From the NCBI RefSeq assembly GCF_026239655.1, contig NZ_JAPIVO010000006.1, positions 372,001 to 436,000 on the forward strand: DNA of 64,000 nt. The letters run 5' to 3'. The DNA comes from Pedobacter sp. MR2016-24. Lineage in GTDB: Bacteria; Bacteroidota; Bacteroidia; Sphingobacteriales; Sphingobacteriaceae. The number at the start of each line of letters is the position of its first letter. Positions within the stretch are counted from its first letter, which is position 1. The notes below the pieces were generated by a model. It had not been told where the DNA came from. It searched no databases and was given only the letters and a program-made list of their open reading frames with translations. This document shows, piece by piece, positions 27,789 to 36,031 of the stretch. A program made the translations under genes and the position numbers.

Positions 27789-28430
27789 ATGATTAATTTA
27801 AAATTTTAATATGAAAAGCACTTAGCAATTACTATGCCGTATGTAGATCCTGTAAAATAATCATTCATGTTTTGTGCTCATGTTTTTTCATTACTGCAGT
27901 TTATCCCAAATGTGCGATATTAAAAAGCTTTATATCATGCATGACTGAATTCGATCAGATTTGAACGAATCTGACTGCAAATCAGGTTGAATCTTGATAG
28001 AACTGGGGTAGATAGTAGGACGCTTTTTAATGACTACACCTCAGCTAAAACGTAGCTGAGGTGTAACTCCATGTGATTTAACTAGTCAAAACTGGACGGA
28101 GTTGCGCCGGATTCAGATCGTTTGCACCACGCTGTAACAAACCAATGTCCTATGCTCGTCCCACTATCCACCTGCCGTTCTGCCTTCTCTTGTTTCTGTT
28201 ATATTTTGGAAAGATAAATCCAGGGTGCGGCATGTAGGTGACCGGATGGTTTAACATCGTCTATTTATTTGGTTCACTTATAAGTTCAGCTTTTCTATAC
28301 TTGGGGGTGAAGGAAAGGTAAACGCTGTCATGAGCTAAATTAATCCCATAAATTGAATAGTGTAATCAAGATACCATCAGTCCTTATGGAATCAGCCCTA
28401 AATTGGTTTCATTACAAAATTTTAATTTGT
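27789..28430. other. Long non-coding region with hairpins
   Basis: About 640 bases lie between divergent genes with no credible open frame on either strand. It holds a perfect 12-base inverted repeat at 28035-28065, a weaker one (CAGATT and AATCTG, 27956-27973), and around 28080-28200 a more GC-rich patch than its surroundings. It may hold regulatory RNA, a decayed gene or only long leaders; nothing in the sequence decides this. Confidence 0.4.
28035..28065. repeat. Perfect 12-base hairpin without T run
   Basis: TACACCTCAGCT at 28035-28046 pairs exactly with AGCTGAGGTGTA at 28054-28065 around a 7-base loop. No T run follows on either strand, so it is not a standard intrinsic terminator. Confidence 0.7.
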
Positions 28431-28438
28431 TAGCTTTG
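28431..28438 (+). promoter_or_regulatory. -7 box TAGCTTTG for the acyl-CoA ligase gene
   Basis: The box fits TAnnTTTG; a TTTC at 28407 lies 20 bases upstream as a weak -33 element. The leader to the ATG at 28506 would be about 65 bases. Confidence 0.5.
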
Positions 28439-28505
28439 GGAAGCAACACATTTCAGGTCAATTTGTTGTTAATGTAAATATATAACCAAATAAAATCACT
28501 CATAT

Positions 28506-30287
28506 ATGCCTGTAACTGTAACCAGAGTATTTGATCTGCTCAAATACAATTTAGATAAATTTCCTAAGGAAGAGTTTATTAGCGGCAAGAACAACGGAAC
28601 GTGGATTAAGTACAGTACGCAGCAATTTTCTGATACGGTAGATCATCTGAGCAAGGGTTTGATTGGTTTGGGAATGGCAAAGGGATCCAAAATAGCGGTG
28701 ATGTCTCATAACAGACCTGAATGGAACATCACAGACTTTGCTGTCACACAGTTTGGTGGTTATCAGGTGCCTTTATATCCAACTCTGGCAGAGCATGATA
28801 TCAAATTCATCATAGAGAATGCGGGAATCAGTGTTGTATTTGTTGCTGATGATAAGCTCTATGAAAAAGTGAAAGCAGTATGTGCTGTTGTGAATCCAGC
28901 CATTAAAATTTATACATTCAATGAGGTAAGTGGCGCTGAGCACTGGATGAGTCTTGTTGAAGCTGGTGCAAAAGATGCTGCCACTGATCTGGAAACTTAC
29001 CGTGCTGCAGTGACGCCGGAGGATGTACTAACGCTGATTTATACGTCTGGTACAACCGGTACGCCCAAGGGAGTGATGCTGACGCATAATAACCTGGTTC
29101 AGAATTTTAAGAACTCGGCAGTAATCTTTCCGCATGACGTGAAGAAAGTACTGAGCTTTTTGCCATTGTCACATATTTTTGAAAGAATGATTACTTATCT
29201 CTATATGTACACCGATGCATCCTTATATTATGCGGAGAGTATGGAGACGATTGTTGCGGATATCCAATTTGTGAAGCCTAATGGTTTTTCTACTGTTCCG
29301 AGGTTATTGGAAAAGGTATATGACAAGATCATGGAGAAGGGGAAAGCCCTGACCGGTGTTAAGAGAGGAATCTTTTTCTGGTCTGTAGCGCTTGCAGAAA
29401 AGTATGAGATTAATAACAGCTGGTTATATAATTTTAAATTAAGTATTGCCAGAAAACTGGTATTCAAAAAATGGAAAGAGGCTTTGGGTGGCGAAATCAT
29501 TGTGATTGTATCAGGCGGTGCAGCATTGAATCCACGTCTCGCCAGAATCTTTTGGGCTGCGGGGATGCCTGTCTTTGAAGGATATGGTTTAACCGAGACT
29601 TCACCAGTTATTACAGTGAATCATTTTGAAAATACAATGTTCGGTACAGTAGGTCCGGCGATTGACGGAGTAGAAGTTAAAATTGCTGCAGATGGTGAGG
29701 TGCTTACCAGGGGGCATAATGTGATGAAAGGTTATTATGACCGTGATGATCTGACTGCGGAAACGATCGATGCAGAAGGATGGTTCCATACGGGAGATAT
29801 AGGTGAGTTAATAGATGGTAAATTCCTGAAGATAACGGACAGGAAGAAGGAGATTTTTAAAACCGCGGGTGGAAAATATGTAGCACCCCAGATGCTGGAA
29901 AATAAATATAAGGAGTCGCCATTAATTGAACAGATTATGGTTTTGGGTGAAAACAGAAAGTTTCCTGCGGCTTTAATCGTACCCAATTTTGAGACATTAA
30001 AAAGCTGGTGTGCTAAAAAAGGGATCAGTTATACTTCCAATGAAGAAATAATCGCTGATAAACAGGTTATAGAGAAATTTAATCAGGAGATTGAACATGG
30101 CTCAGTTGATTTTGGTAAATGGGAGCAGGTGAAACGTTTTGCGCTGTTATCGAAAGAATGGAGCATTGACGGGGGAGAACTGACCCCGAAATTAAGTTTG
30201 AAGCGAAAGGTTATCCTTGAAAAGAATTCTGACAGGATTGAAAAGATATATAAAGATGCGGAAGATTATAGATCTGAGCAACAGTAG
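28506..30287 (+). CDS. Long-chain fatty acid--CoA ligase (AMP-forming)
   Basis: The 593-residue protein carries the AMP-binding signature LIYTSGTTGTPKGVMLTHNN at about 177-196, the motif FEGYGLTETSPV near 357, GWFHTGDIGEL and ITDRKKEIFKTAGGKYV near 450. It joins a fatty acid to CoA through an acyl-adenylate in the cytosol or at the inner membrane, the entry step to beta-oxidation and to phospholipid recycling. Length and sequence style fit the FAA1-like long-chain group. It has its own promoter and terminator and lies 1.7 kb before the beta-oxidation operon it probably feeds. Chain-length preference is inferred. Confidence 0.92.
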   Translation: MPVTVTRVFDLLKYNLDKFPKEEFISGKNNGTWIKYSTQQFSDTVDHLSKGLIGLGMAKGSKIAVMSHNRPEWNITDFAVTQFGGYQVPLYPTLAEHDIKFIIENAGISVVFVADDKLYEKVKAVCAVVNPAIKIYTFNEVSGAEHWMSLVEAGAKDAATDLETYRAAVTPEDVLTLIYTSGTTGTPKGVMLTHNNLVQNFKNSAVIFPHDVKKVLSFLPLSHIFERMITYLYMYTDASLYYAESMETIVADIQFVKPNGFSTVPRLLEKVYDKIMEKGKALTGVKRGIFFWSVALAEKYEINNSWLYNFKLSIARKLVFKKWKEALGGEIIVIVSGGAALNPRLARIFWAAGMPVFEGYGLTETSPVITVNHFENTMFGTVGPAIDGVEVKIAADGEVLTRGHNVMKGYYDRDDLTAETIDAEGWFHTGDIGELIDGKFLKITDRKKEIFKTAGGKYVAPQMLENKYKESPLIEQIMVLGENRKFPAALIVPNFETLKSWCAKKGISYTSNEEIIADKQVIEKFNQEIEHGSVDFGKWEQVKRFALLSKEWSIDGGELTPKLSLKRKVILEKNSDRIEKIYKDAEDYRSEQQ

Positions 30288-30306
30288 GAATTCCTGAGTG
30301 AAATTC

Positions 30307-30334
30307 GCCTGATCAAAATGGTCAGGCTTTTTTT
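30307..30334 (+). terminator. Terminator after the acyl-CoA ligase gene
   Basis: GCCTGA (30307-30312) and TCAGGC (30322-30327) form a stem followed by seven T. Confidence 0.85.
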
Positions 30335-30507
30335 ATGGCTTCATATTTATCACTGTATATAATTATGAACGGTTTCTTGGATCAATATATATACATTTTG
30401 ATTGTTAACTGGTGCTTAATCTGTGTTTATACATGCATTACAACTTGGTATAGAAATTGCTTAGGTATAAAAAAAATTACCAGTAGAATTTACATTAAGC
30501 TCATATT

Positions 30508-31845
30508 ATGAAACAACAATTATTCAAATGCCTGCCAGTAGCTTTAGCAGCTCTATTTATCGGTGGAGCCGCACAAGCTCAGGCGCCAGTAACACCACCA
30601 GCTTCAACTTCTTTCAGTACCTGGTCTATCGGCGTTAATGCTGGTGTGCTTAGTCCTATTTCACCATTGGGTGGAAAAAATGACTTCTCCAACTGGAAAA
30701 GCGGTTTAGGATACGGGATTTACGTTAAAAAACAACTTACGCCCTACTTCTCTTTACGATTAGACGGGATCAGAGGTAAATTGAAGGGTGATAATTCGGA
30801 ACCATTCGAAAGTGGTTCAACTGTAGCCGGCGGAGCAGGAGCTTTTGAAACTGACCTGAGTTATGCAGGTAGTTTAAATGCTCAGGTGAATTTGTTTAAT
30901 ATCAGCATGTTCAGAAAACAGGATAATGTACAGTTATATGCATCTGCTGGTGCTGGTTTAGCTGGTTATAAACCTAAAGTAGGTAGTACTGATGCTAATT
31001 TAGCTAACTACACTGCTGATGATAAAACAATCAGTGAATTAATCATACCTGTAGGTCTTGGTGCTAAATTCAAGATCTCTGATAAAGTTAATTTTGATTT
31101 AGGATGGTCTATCTATTTTGTTGATGGTGACAACCTTGATGGTACATACCGAAACAACAATAGTGATAAATTCAATTATGCACATGCAGGTTTAGAATTC
31201 GCTTTAGGTAAAGGAAAACAACTGGCATTCCATAATCCTGTAGCTGCTACTTATGATGAAGCATTACAGGCTAAACAATTGGCTTCTTCATTGAAAAGTG
31301 ATTTAGATGCTCAGAAAGCTGAAAATGCTAAGTTGAGAACTGAAATGAGCGACTTGTTAAAAGATACTGATGGTGATGGTGTTGCGGATAAATTGGATAA
31401 ATGTCCTGGTACACCTTCAGGTGTGGTGGTAGATGGAGCCGGATGTCCGCTTAAAGTTCCTGCGCCGGTAGTGAATGAAAAAGTAATCATCACTGAATCT
31501 GATCGTCGTATTGTTGCTGATGCAATTAAAAACTTAGAATTTGATTTAGGTAAATCTACAATCAGACCTAAATCTTTCCCTACACTGGATCGTGTTGCTA
31601 ATCTGCTTGTAACTAAAAACTTCAGCCTTAAACTAGCGGGACATACTGATAATACAGGTTCTGCTGATTTAAACATGAGATTGTCTAAAGACAGAGCTGA
31701 ATCTATCAAAACATATCTTGTTGATAAAGGTGTGAATGCATCAAGAGTTGAAGCAACTGGTTATGGTAAAAACCAACCTATTGCAACAAACAAAACTGCT
31801 GCAGGACGTCAGAAAAACAGAAGAGTAGAATTTACATTATACTAG
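30508..31845 (+). CDS. OmpA family outer-membrane protein with TSP3-like calcium motif
   Basis: The 445-residue protein has a signal peptide ending AQAQ and an N-terminal beta-barrel at about 30-240 (WSIGVNAGVLSPIS). A short coiled-coil follows (QAKQLASSLKSDLDAQKAEN), then a thrombospondin type 3-like calcium loop (DTDGDGVADKLDKCPGTPSG) and a C-terminal OmpA peptidoglycan-binding domain (FDLGKSTIRP, LAGHTDNTGSADLNMRLSKDRA). It probably anchors the outer membrane to the wall as an abundant structural porin-like protein. Codon choice is strongly regular and the gene stands alone with a strong terminator, consistent with high expression. No clear TAnnTTTG box is seen in the 170 bases upstream. 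Confidence 0.92.
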   Translation: MKQQLFKCLPVALAALFIGGAAQAQAPVTPPASTSFSTWSIGVNAGVLSPISPLGGKNDFSNWKSGLGYGIYVKKQLTPYFSLRLDGIRGKLKGDNSEPFESGSTVAGGAGAFETDLSYAGSLNAQVNLFNISMFRKQDNVQLYASAGAGLAGYKPKVGSTDANLANYTADDKTISELIIPVGLGAKFKISDKVNFDLGWSIYFVDGDNLDGTYRNNNSDKFNYAHAGLEFALGKGKQLAFHNPVAATYDEALQAKQLASSLKSDLDAQKAENAKLRTEMSDLLKDTDGDGVADKLDKCPGTPSGVVVDGAGCPLKVPAPVVNEKVIITESDRRIVADAIKNLEFDLGKSTIRPKSFPTLDRVANLLVTKNFSLKLAGHTDNTGSADLNMRLSKDRAESIKTYLVDKGVNASRVEATGYGKNQPIATNKTAAGRQKNRRVEFTLY

Positions 31846-31868
31846 TCAGATATACCCTTTGAAAACAG

Positions 31869-31900
31869 AGCTGTCAGGATTTTCCTGGCAGCTTTTTTTT
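31869..31900 (+). terminator. Terminator after the OmpA gene
   Basis: AGCTGTCAGGA (31869-31879) and TCCTGGCAGCT (31883-31893) form a stem with one wobble pair, followed by a run of T. Confidence 0.88.
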
Positions 31901-31923
31901 ATGTTCTTTTTTTAATTTATCGC

Positions 31924-31967
31924 TTGGATACTAGTATTTTATTATATAGCTTTGTTATGCAAGCATA
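31924..31967 (+). promoter_or_regulatory. Promoter of the beta-oxidation operon with overlapping palindrome
   Basis: TTG at 31924-31926 and TAGCTTTG at 31947-31954 are 20 bases apart, an almost ideal Bacteroidota promoter. TATGC-AA-GCATA at 31956-31967 overlaps the expected start of transcription and lies 7 bases before the MarR ATG, so it is a likely autoregulatory MarR site. Confidence 0.68.
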
Positions 31968-31974
31968 GTAATTA

Positions 31975-32433
31975 ATGAAGCAACAAGAGACAATAGATTA
32001 TTTATTAAAGGTGGTTTGGCAAAACGTTTCAAACACCTATAACCAGATTGCTTCGGGGTTTGGAATTACCCAGGCGATAGGTTATATGCTGATCAATATT
32101 GATCAGGATGGAACGGCTGTTTCACAGCTTGCAGGTCTATTGGGTGTAAAAGCAACCAGCTTATCCAGGATGCTGAACAATATGGAAGAGTCAGGATTAA
32201 TCTACCGTGAAACCTCTTCGGGCGATAAACGTTCAGTAAAAGTTTACCTGACGGATTTTGGTAAACAGAAAAGACATATGGCCAAAGATGTGGTGCGGTC
32301 CTTTAATGACTACCTGAATCAGAATTTAACGGTTCAGGAAAAGAACAACCTGATCAACGGACTACAAAAGTTAAATAAACTCACGTTAGCATATACAGTA
32401 ACTACAGAGAAAGATGAACAAAAAGATAAATAA
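31975..32433 (+). CDS. MarR family transcriptional regulator
   Basis: The 152-residue protein has the MarR winged-helix fold: GFGITQAIGYMLINIDQDG leads into the recognition region VSQLAGLLGVKATSLSRMLNNMEESGLIYRE (in pieces), then the wing GDKRSVKVYLTDFGK, with long helices at both ends for dimerization. MarR proteins bind palindromic operators and release them on binding small ligands, here possibly an acyl-CoA or fatty acid. It is the first gene of the beta-oxidation operon and overlaps the next gene by 20 bases, so it most likely controls the operon and itself through the TATGCAAGCATA site. The ligand is inferred. Confidence 0.9.
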   Translation: MKQQETIDYLLKVVWQNVSNTYNQIASGFGITQAIGYMLINIDQDGTAVSQLAGLLGVKATSLSRMLNNMEESGLIYRETSSGDKRSVKVYLTDFGKQKRHMAKDVVRSFNDYLNQNLTVQEKNNLINGLQKLNKLTLAYTVTTEKDEQKDK

Positions 32434-34819
32434 AGTAGCGGTGCTGGGCTCAGGTATTATGGGCTCCAGAATTGCTTGTCACTTTGCGAATATTGGTGTT
32501 GAAGTCTTATTGTTAGATATTGCGCCGAAAGAACTGACACCTGAAGAGGAGGCAAAAGGATTAGCTTTAACGCATCCTGCAGTCAGGAACCGGGTGGTGA
32601 ATGCTGCTTTGCAGAATGCAATTAAAACGAACCCCTCACCTGTGTACACTAAAAAGGCTGTCAGTAAAATTACTACGGGCAACTTTGACGATGATATGTC
32701 TAAGATTGTTGGCTATGACTGGATTATCGAAGTGGTAGTGGAAAATCTGGATATCAAGAAAAAAGTATTTGAGCAGGTAGAACAGTACCGGAAACCAGGT
32801 ACGCTGATTACTTCCAATACTTCAGGGATTCCTATTCACCTGATGGCAGAAGACAGGAGTGATGATTTTAAAGCGAATTTCTGCGGAACGCATTTTTTTA
32901 ATCCGCCGCGTTATCTGCGTCTGCTGGAAATTATTCCGACGCCACATACCAAACCTGAACTGGTAGATTTCCTGATGAACTATGGGGATAAGTTTTTAGG
33001 TAAGACTACGGTTTTATGTAAGGATACTCCCGCGTTTATTGCAAACAGGGTTGGTGTATATGCGATTATGGCATTATTGCACCTGGTAGAAAAACTGGAT
33101 CTGACGGTTGAGGAAGTGGATAAATATACCGGCCCGGCTTTAGGGCGACCAAAATCTGCGACTTTCCGTACTTCTGATGTGGTTGGGTTAGATACTATGA
33201 TTAAGGTAGCTAAAGGATTATATGATAACTGCCCTGATGATAAGGCGCATGATCTGTTTAAACTACCAGATTATGTAGTTAAGATGGAGGAGAATAAATG
33301 GTTGGGCGACAAAACGAAACAGGGATTCTATAAAAAAACAAAAACTGCTGACGGGAAAACGGAGATCCTTGCACTTGATCTGAAAACACTGGAATACCGG
33401 CCTCAGCAAAAGATTAAGTCGGCCACACTGGAGCTCACTAAACCAATTGAAAATGTTAAAGACCGTATGAAGGTCTTTGCTGCTGGCAAGGATAAGGCAG
33501 GAGAAGTATTCAGACATTCTTTTTTCGGTTTGTTTGAATATGTGTCTGACAGGATTCCGGAAATTTCAGACGAATTATACAGGATTGATGATGCAATGCG
33601 TGCAGGTTTTGGATGGGATCTGGGCCCCTTTGAAGTTTGGGATGCGGTAGGTGTTGCGGCATCACTTGAAGGGATGAAAGCACATGGAAATGAGGCAGCG
33701 GACTGGGTACATGAAATGCTGGATGCCGGACATACTTCATTTTATCAGGTAGAGGACGGCATTAAAAAATATTATGATATTCCTTCCAAAAGCTATAAGT
33801 CGCTCCCGGGTGCAGAAGCGTTTATTATTCTGGATAATATCAGGGGTAATAAAACGATCTGGAAAAATTCAGCAGCTTCCATTATTGATTTAGGCGATGG
33901 CATACTGAATGTTGAATTCCATTCTAAAATGAATACGATTGGTGGCGATACTTTACAAGCCATAAATAAGGCTATCGACATGGCCGAAAAAAATTACAGG
34001 GGGGTAGTAATAGGTAATGACGGTGCTAATTTCTCTGCGGGAGCAAATGTTGGTATGATCTTCATGATGGCGGTAGAGCAGGAATGGGACGAACTGAACA
34101 TGGCGATCCGTTTGTTCCAAAACACATCCATGCGGATCCGCTATTCTTCTATACCTGTAGTTGTCGCGCCGCACAATCTTGCGTTGGGTGGTGGATGCGA
34201 ATTTAGCTTGCATGCCGATCATGTGCAGGTCAATGCAGAGACTTATATGGGACTGGTTGAGTTTGGTGTCGGGGTAATTCCTGGCGGTGGGGGTACGAAG
34301 GAATTCGCTTTGCGGGCTTCTGATGAATACAATGAAGATCAGATCGTACAGAACGTACTGAAAGACCGGTTCCTGACTATCGGTATGGCTAAAGTATCTA
34401 CCTCGGCAGTGGAAGCTTTCGAACTGGGTTATCTGCAAAAGGATAAATATTCGATCAGTATGAACCGGAGTCGTCTGATTGCTGATGCGAAAGCTAAAGC
34501 AATTGAACTGGCAGATGCGGGTTATACACAGCCTGTGCGCAGAAAGGATATCAGGGTGCTGGGTAAACAGGGACTGGGGATAGTTTATGCAGGTGCTAAT
34601 ACCATGTATTCAGGACATTATATTTCAGAACACGATAAAAAAATCTCTGAGAAATTGGGCTGGGTAATGTGCGGTGGAGATTTGTCTTCACCTACGGAAG
34701 TGACAGAGCAATATTTACTTGATCTGGAACGCGAAGCATTTTTGTCATTATGTGGTGAAAGGAAAACGCTGGAACGTATTCAGAGTATTGTAACTAAAGG
34801 CAAACCACTGCGCAACTAA
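32414..34819 (+). CDS. fadN: 3-hydroxyacyl-CoA dehydrogenase / enoyl-CoA hydratase fusion (FadN-like)
   Basis: The 801-residue protein begins with an NAD-binding Rossmann motif (VAVLGSGIMGSRIA, residues 8-21) and the 3-hydroxyacyl-CoA dehydrogenase domains (GTHFFNPPRYLRLLEIIPT, FIANRVGVYA). A crotonase-type enoyl-CoA hydratase part follows from about 470 to 700 (ANFSAGANVGMIF, NLALGGGCEFSLHADHV). The order, dehydrogenase first and hydratase second, is that of Bacillus FadN rather than E. coli FadB. It carries out steps two and three of the beta-oxidation spiral. Its start lies inside the MarR gene (20-base overlap), suggesting translational coupling. Thiolase and acyl-CoA dehydrogenase genes follow. 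Confidence 0.92.
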   Translation: MNKKINKVAVLGSGIMGSRIACHFANIGVEVLLLDIAPKELTPEEEAKGLALTHPAVRNRVVNAALQNAIKTNPSPVYTKKAVSKITTGNFDDDMSKIVGYDWIIEVVVENLDIKKKVFEQVEQYRKPGTLITSNTSGIPIHLMAEDRSDDFKANFCGTHFFNPPRYLRLLEIIPTPHTKPELVDFLMNYGDKFLGKTTVLCKDTPAFIANRVGVYAIMALLHLVEKLDLTVEEVDKYTGPALGRPKSATFRTSDVVGLDTMIKVAKGLYDNCPDDKAHDLFKLPDYVVKMEENKWLGDKTKQGFYKKTKTADGKTEILALDLKTLEYRPQQKIKSATLELTKPIENVKDRMKVFAAGKDKAGEVFRHSFFGLFEYVSDRIPEISDELYRIDDAMRAGFGWDLGPFEVWDAVGVAASLEGMKAHGNEAADWVHEMLDAGHTSFYQVEDGIKKYYDIPSKSYKSLPGAEAFIILDNIRGNKTIWKNSAASIIDLGDGILNVEFHSKMNTIGGDTLQAINKAIDMAEKNYRGVVIGNDGANFSAGANVGMIFMMAVEQEWDELNMAIRLFQNTSMRIRYSSIPVVVAPHNLALGGGCEFSLHADHVQVNAETYMGLVEFGVGVIPGGGGTKEFALRASDEYNEDQIVQNVLKDRFLTIGMAKVSTSAVEAFELGYLQKDKYSISMNRSRLIADAKAKAIELADAGYTQPVRRKDIRVLGKQGLGIVYAGANTMYSGHYISEHDKKISEKLGWVMCGGDLSSPTEVTEQYLLDLEREAFLSLCGERKTLERIQSIVTKGKPLRN

Positions 34820-34848
34820 TTATAGGGTTTAATAAAATTTAACAGAAC

Positions 34849-36027
34849 ATGCAGGAAGCATATATCATAGCAGGATTACGTACAGCAGTGGGCAAAGCCC
34901 CGCGTGGAGTTTTTCGTTTTACCAGGGCCGATGATCTGGCGGCGGAAGTTATCAGACAGCTGGTGGCCTCTGTGCCTAATCTGGATAAGGAACAAATAGA
35001 TGATGTAATTGTAGGTAACGCTACGCCGGAAGCTGAACAGGGGCTGAATATTGGCCGGATGATTTCACTTATGGGACTGGATACGGATAAAGTTCCGGGA
35101 GTTACAGTAAATAGATATTGCGCATCCGGACTGGATACGATAGCTACTGCGGTAGCTAAAATTAAAAGTGGAATGGCAGATTGTATCATTGCCGGAGGTG
35201 TGGAAGTCATGTCCGGAATGCCTTTTGGCGGATGGAAAGTAGTGCCTAATGCGGTAGTGGCAAAGAGCAATCCTGATTGGTATTGGGGAATGGGGCTTAC
35301 TGCGGAGGCAGTGGCTAATGAGTATAAGGTAAACAGAGAAGATCAGGACGAATTTGCGTATCACTCGCATTTAAAAGCTGTAGAAGCTATAAAAAATGGT
35401 CACCTGAAAGCTGGCGTTGCACCGATCACAGTTACGGAAAATTATCTGGACGGTGATATGAAGAAAAAAACACGGACCTATGTAGTGGATACTGATGAAG
35501 GTCCGCGGGCAGATACGAGTCTGGATAAGCTGGCTAAACTTAAGCCGGTATTTGCTGCGGATGGCAGCGTGACAGCAGGTAACTCTTCGCAAACATCAGA
35601 CGGTGCAGCATTTGTACTTGTTGTTTCAGAGCGCAAACTGAAAGAGTTAGGCGTTGAGCCTATCGCGCGACTGGTGAGTTATGGCGTAGTCGGCGTAGCT
35701 CCAAGAATTATGGGAATAGGACCAATCGATGCTATTCCTTTAGCATTAAAAAAAGCGGGCCTGAATTTAGAACAAATGGATCTGATAGAGCTGAATGAGG
35801 CTTTTGCTTCGCAATCTTTAGCCATTATCCGTACGCTGGGATTAGATACATCAAAGCTGAACGTAAATGGTGGTGCAATCGCTTTAGGGCACCCGCTTGG
35901 GTGTACTGGAGGAAAACTGACGGTGCAGTTATTTAATGAACTGAAACGCAGAGAAGGTAAATATGGAATGGTAACAATGTGTGTTGGCAGCGGACAAGGT
36001 GCTGCAGGAATATTTGAAATGCTTTAA
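34849..36027 (+). CDS. fadA: Acetyl-CoA acyltransferase (thiolase)
   Basis: The 392-residue thiolase has the nucleophile Cys91 in NRYCASGLDTIATA, the catalytic His348 in GGAIALGHPLGCTGG and Cys378 in MCVGSGQGAAG near the C-terminus. Length is normal. It cleaves 3-ketoacyl-CoA with CoA to give acetyl-CoA and a shortened acyl-CoA. It starts 29 bases after the FadN-like gene and ends 4 bases before the acyl-CoA dehydrogenase start, so all three are one transcript. Placement argues for degradative thiolase (FadA/FadI role) rather than the biosynthetic acetoacetyl-CoA enzyme. Confidence 0.93.
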   Translation: MQEAYIIAGLRTAVGKAPRGVFRFTRADDLAAEVIRQLVASVPNLDKEQIDDVIVGNATPEAEQGLNIGRMISLMGLDTDKVPGVTVNRYCASGLDTIATAVAKIKSGMADCIIAGGVEVMSGMPFGGWKVVPNAVVAKSNPDWYWGMGLTAEAVANEYKVNREDQDEFAYHSHLKAVEAIKNGHLKAGVAPITVTENYLDGDMKKKTRTYVVDTDEGPRADTSLDKLAKLKPVFAADGSVTAGNSSQTSDGAAFVLVVSERKLKELGVEPIARLVSYGVVGVAPRIMGIGPIDAIPLALKKAGLNLEQMDLIELNEAFASQSLAIIRTLGLDTSKLNVNGGAIALGHPLGCTGGKLTVQLFNELKRREGKYGMVTMCVGSGQGAAGIFEML

Positions 36028-36031
36028 TAAA

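Noticed and set aside
35981..36031. Upstream extension of the acyl-CoA dehydrogenase gene
   Set aside because: It lies inside the thiolase coding sequence; the ATG at 36032 just after the thiolase stop gives a normal N-terminus.
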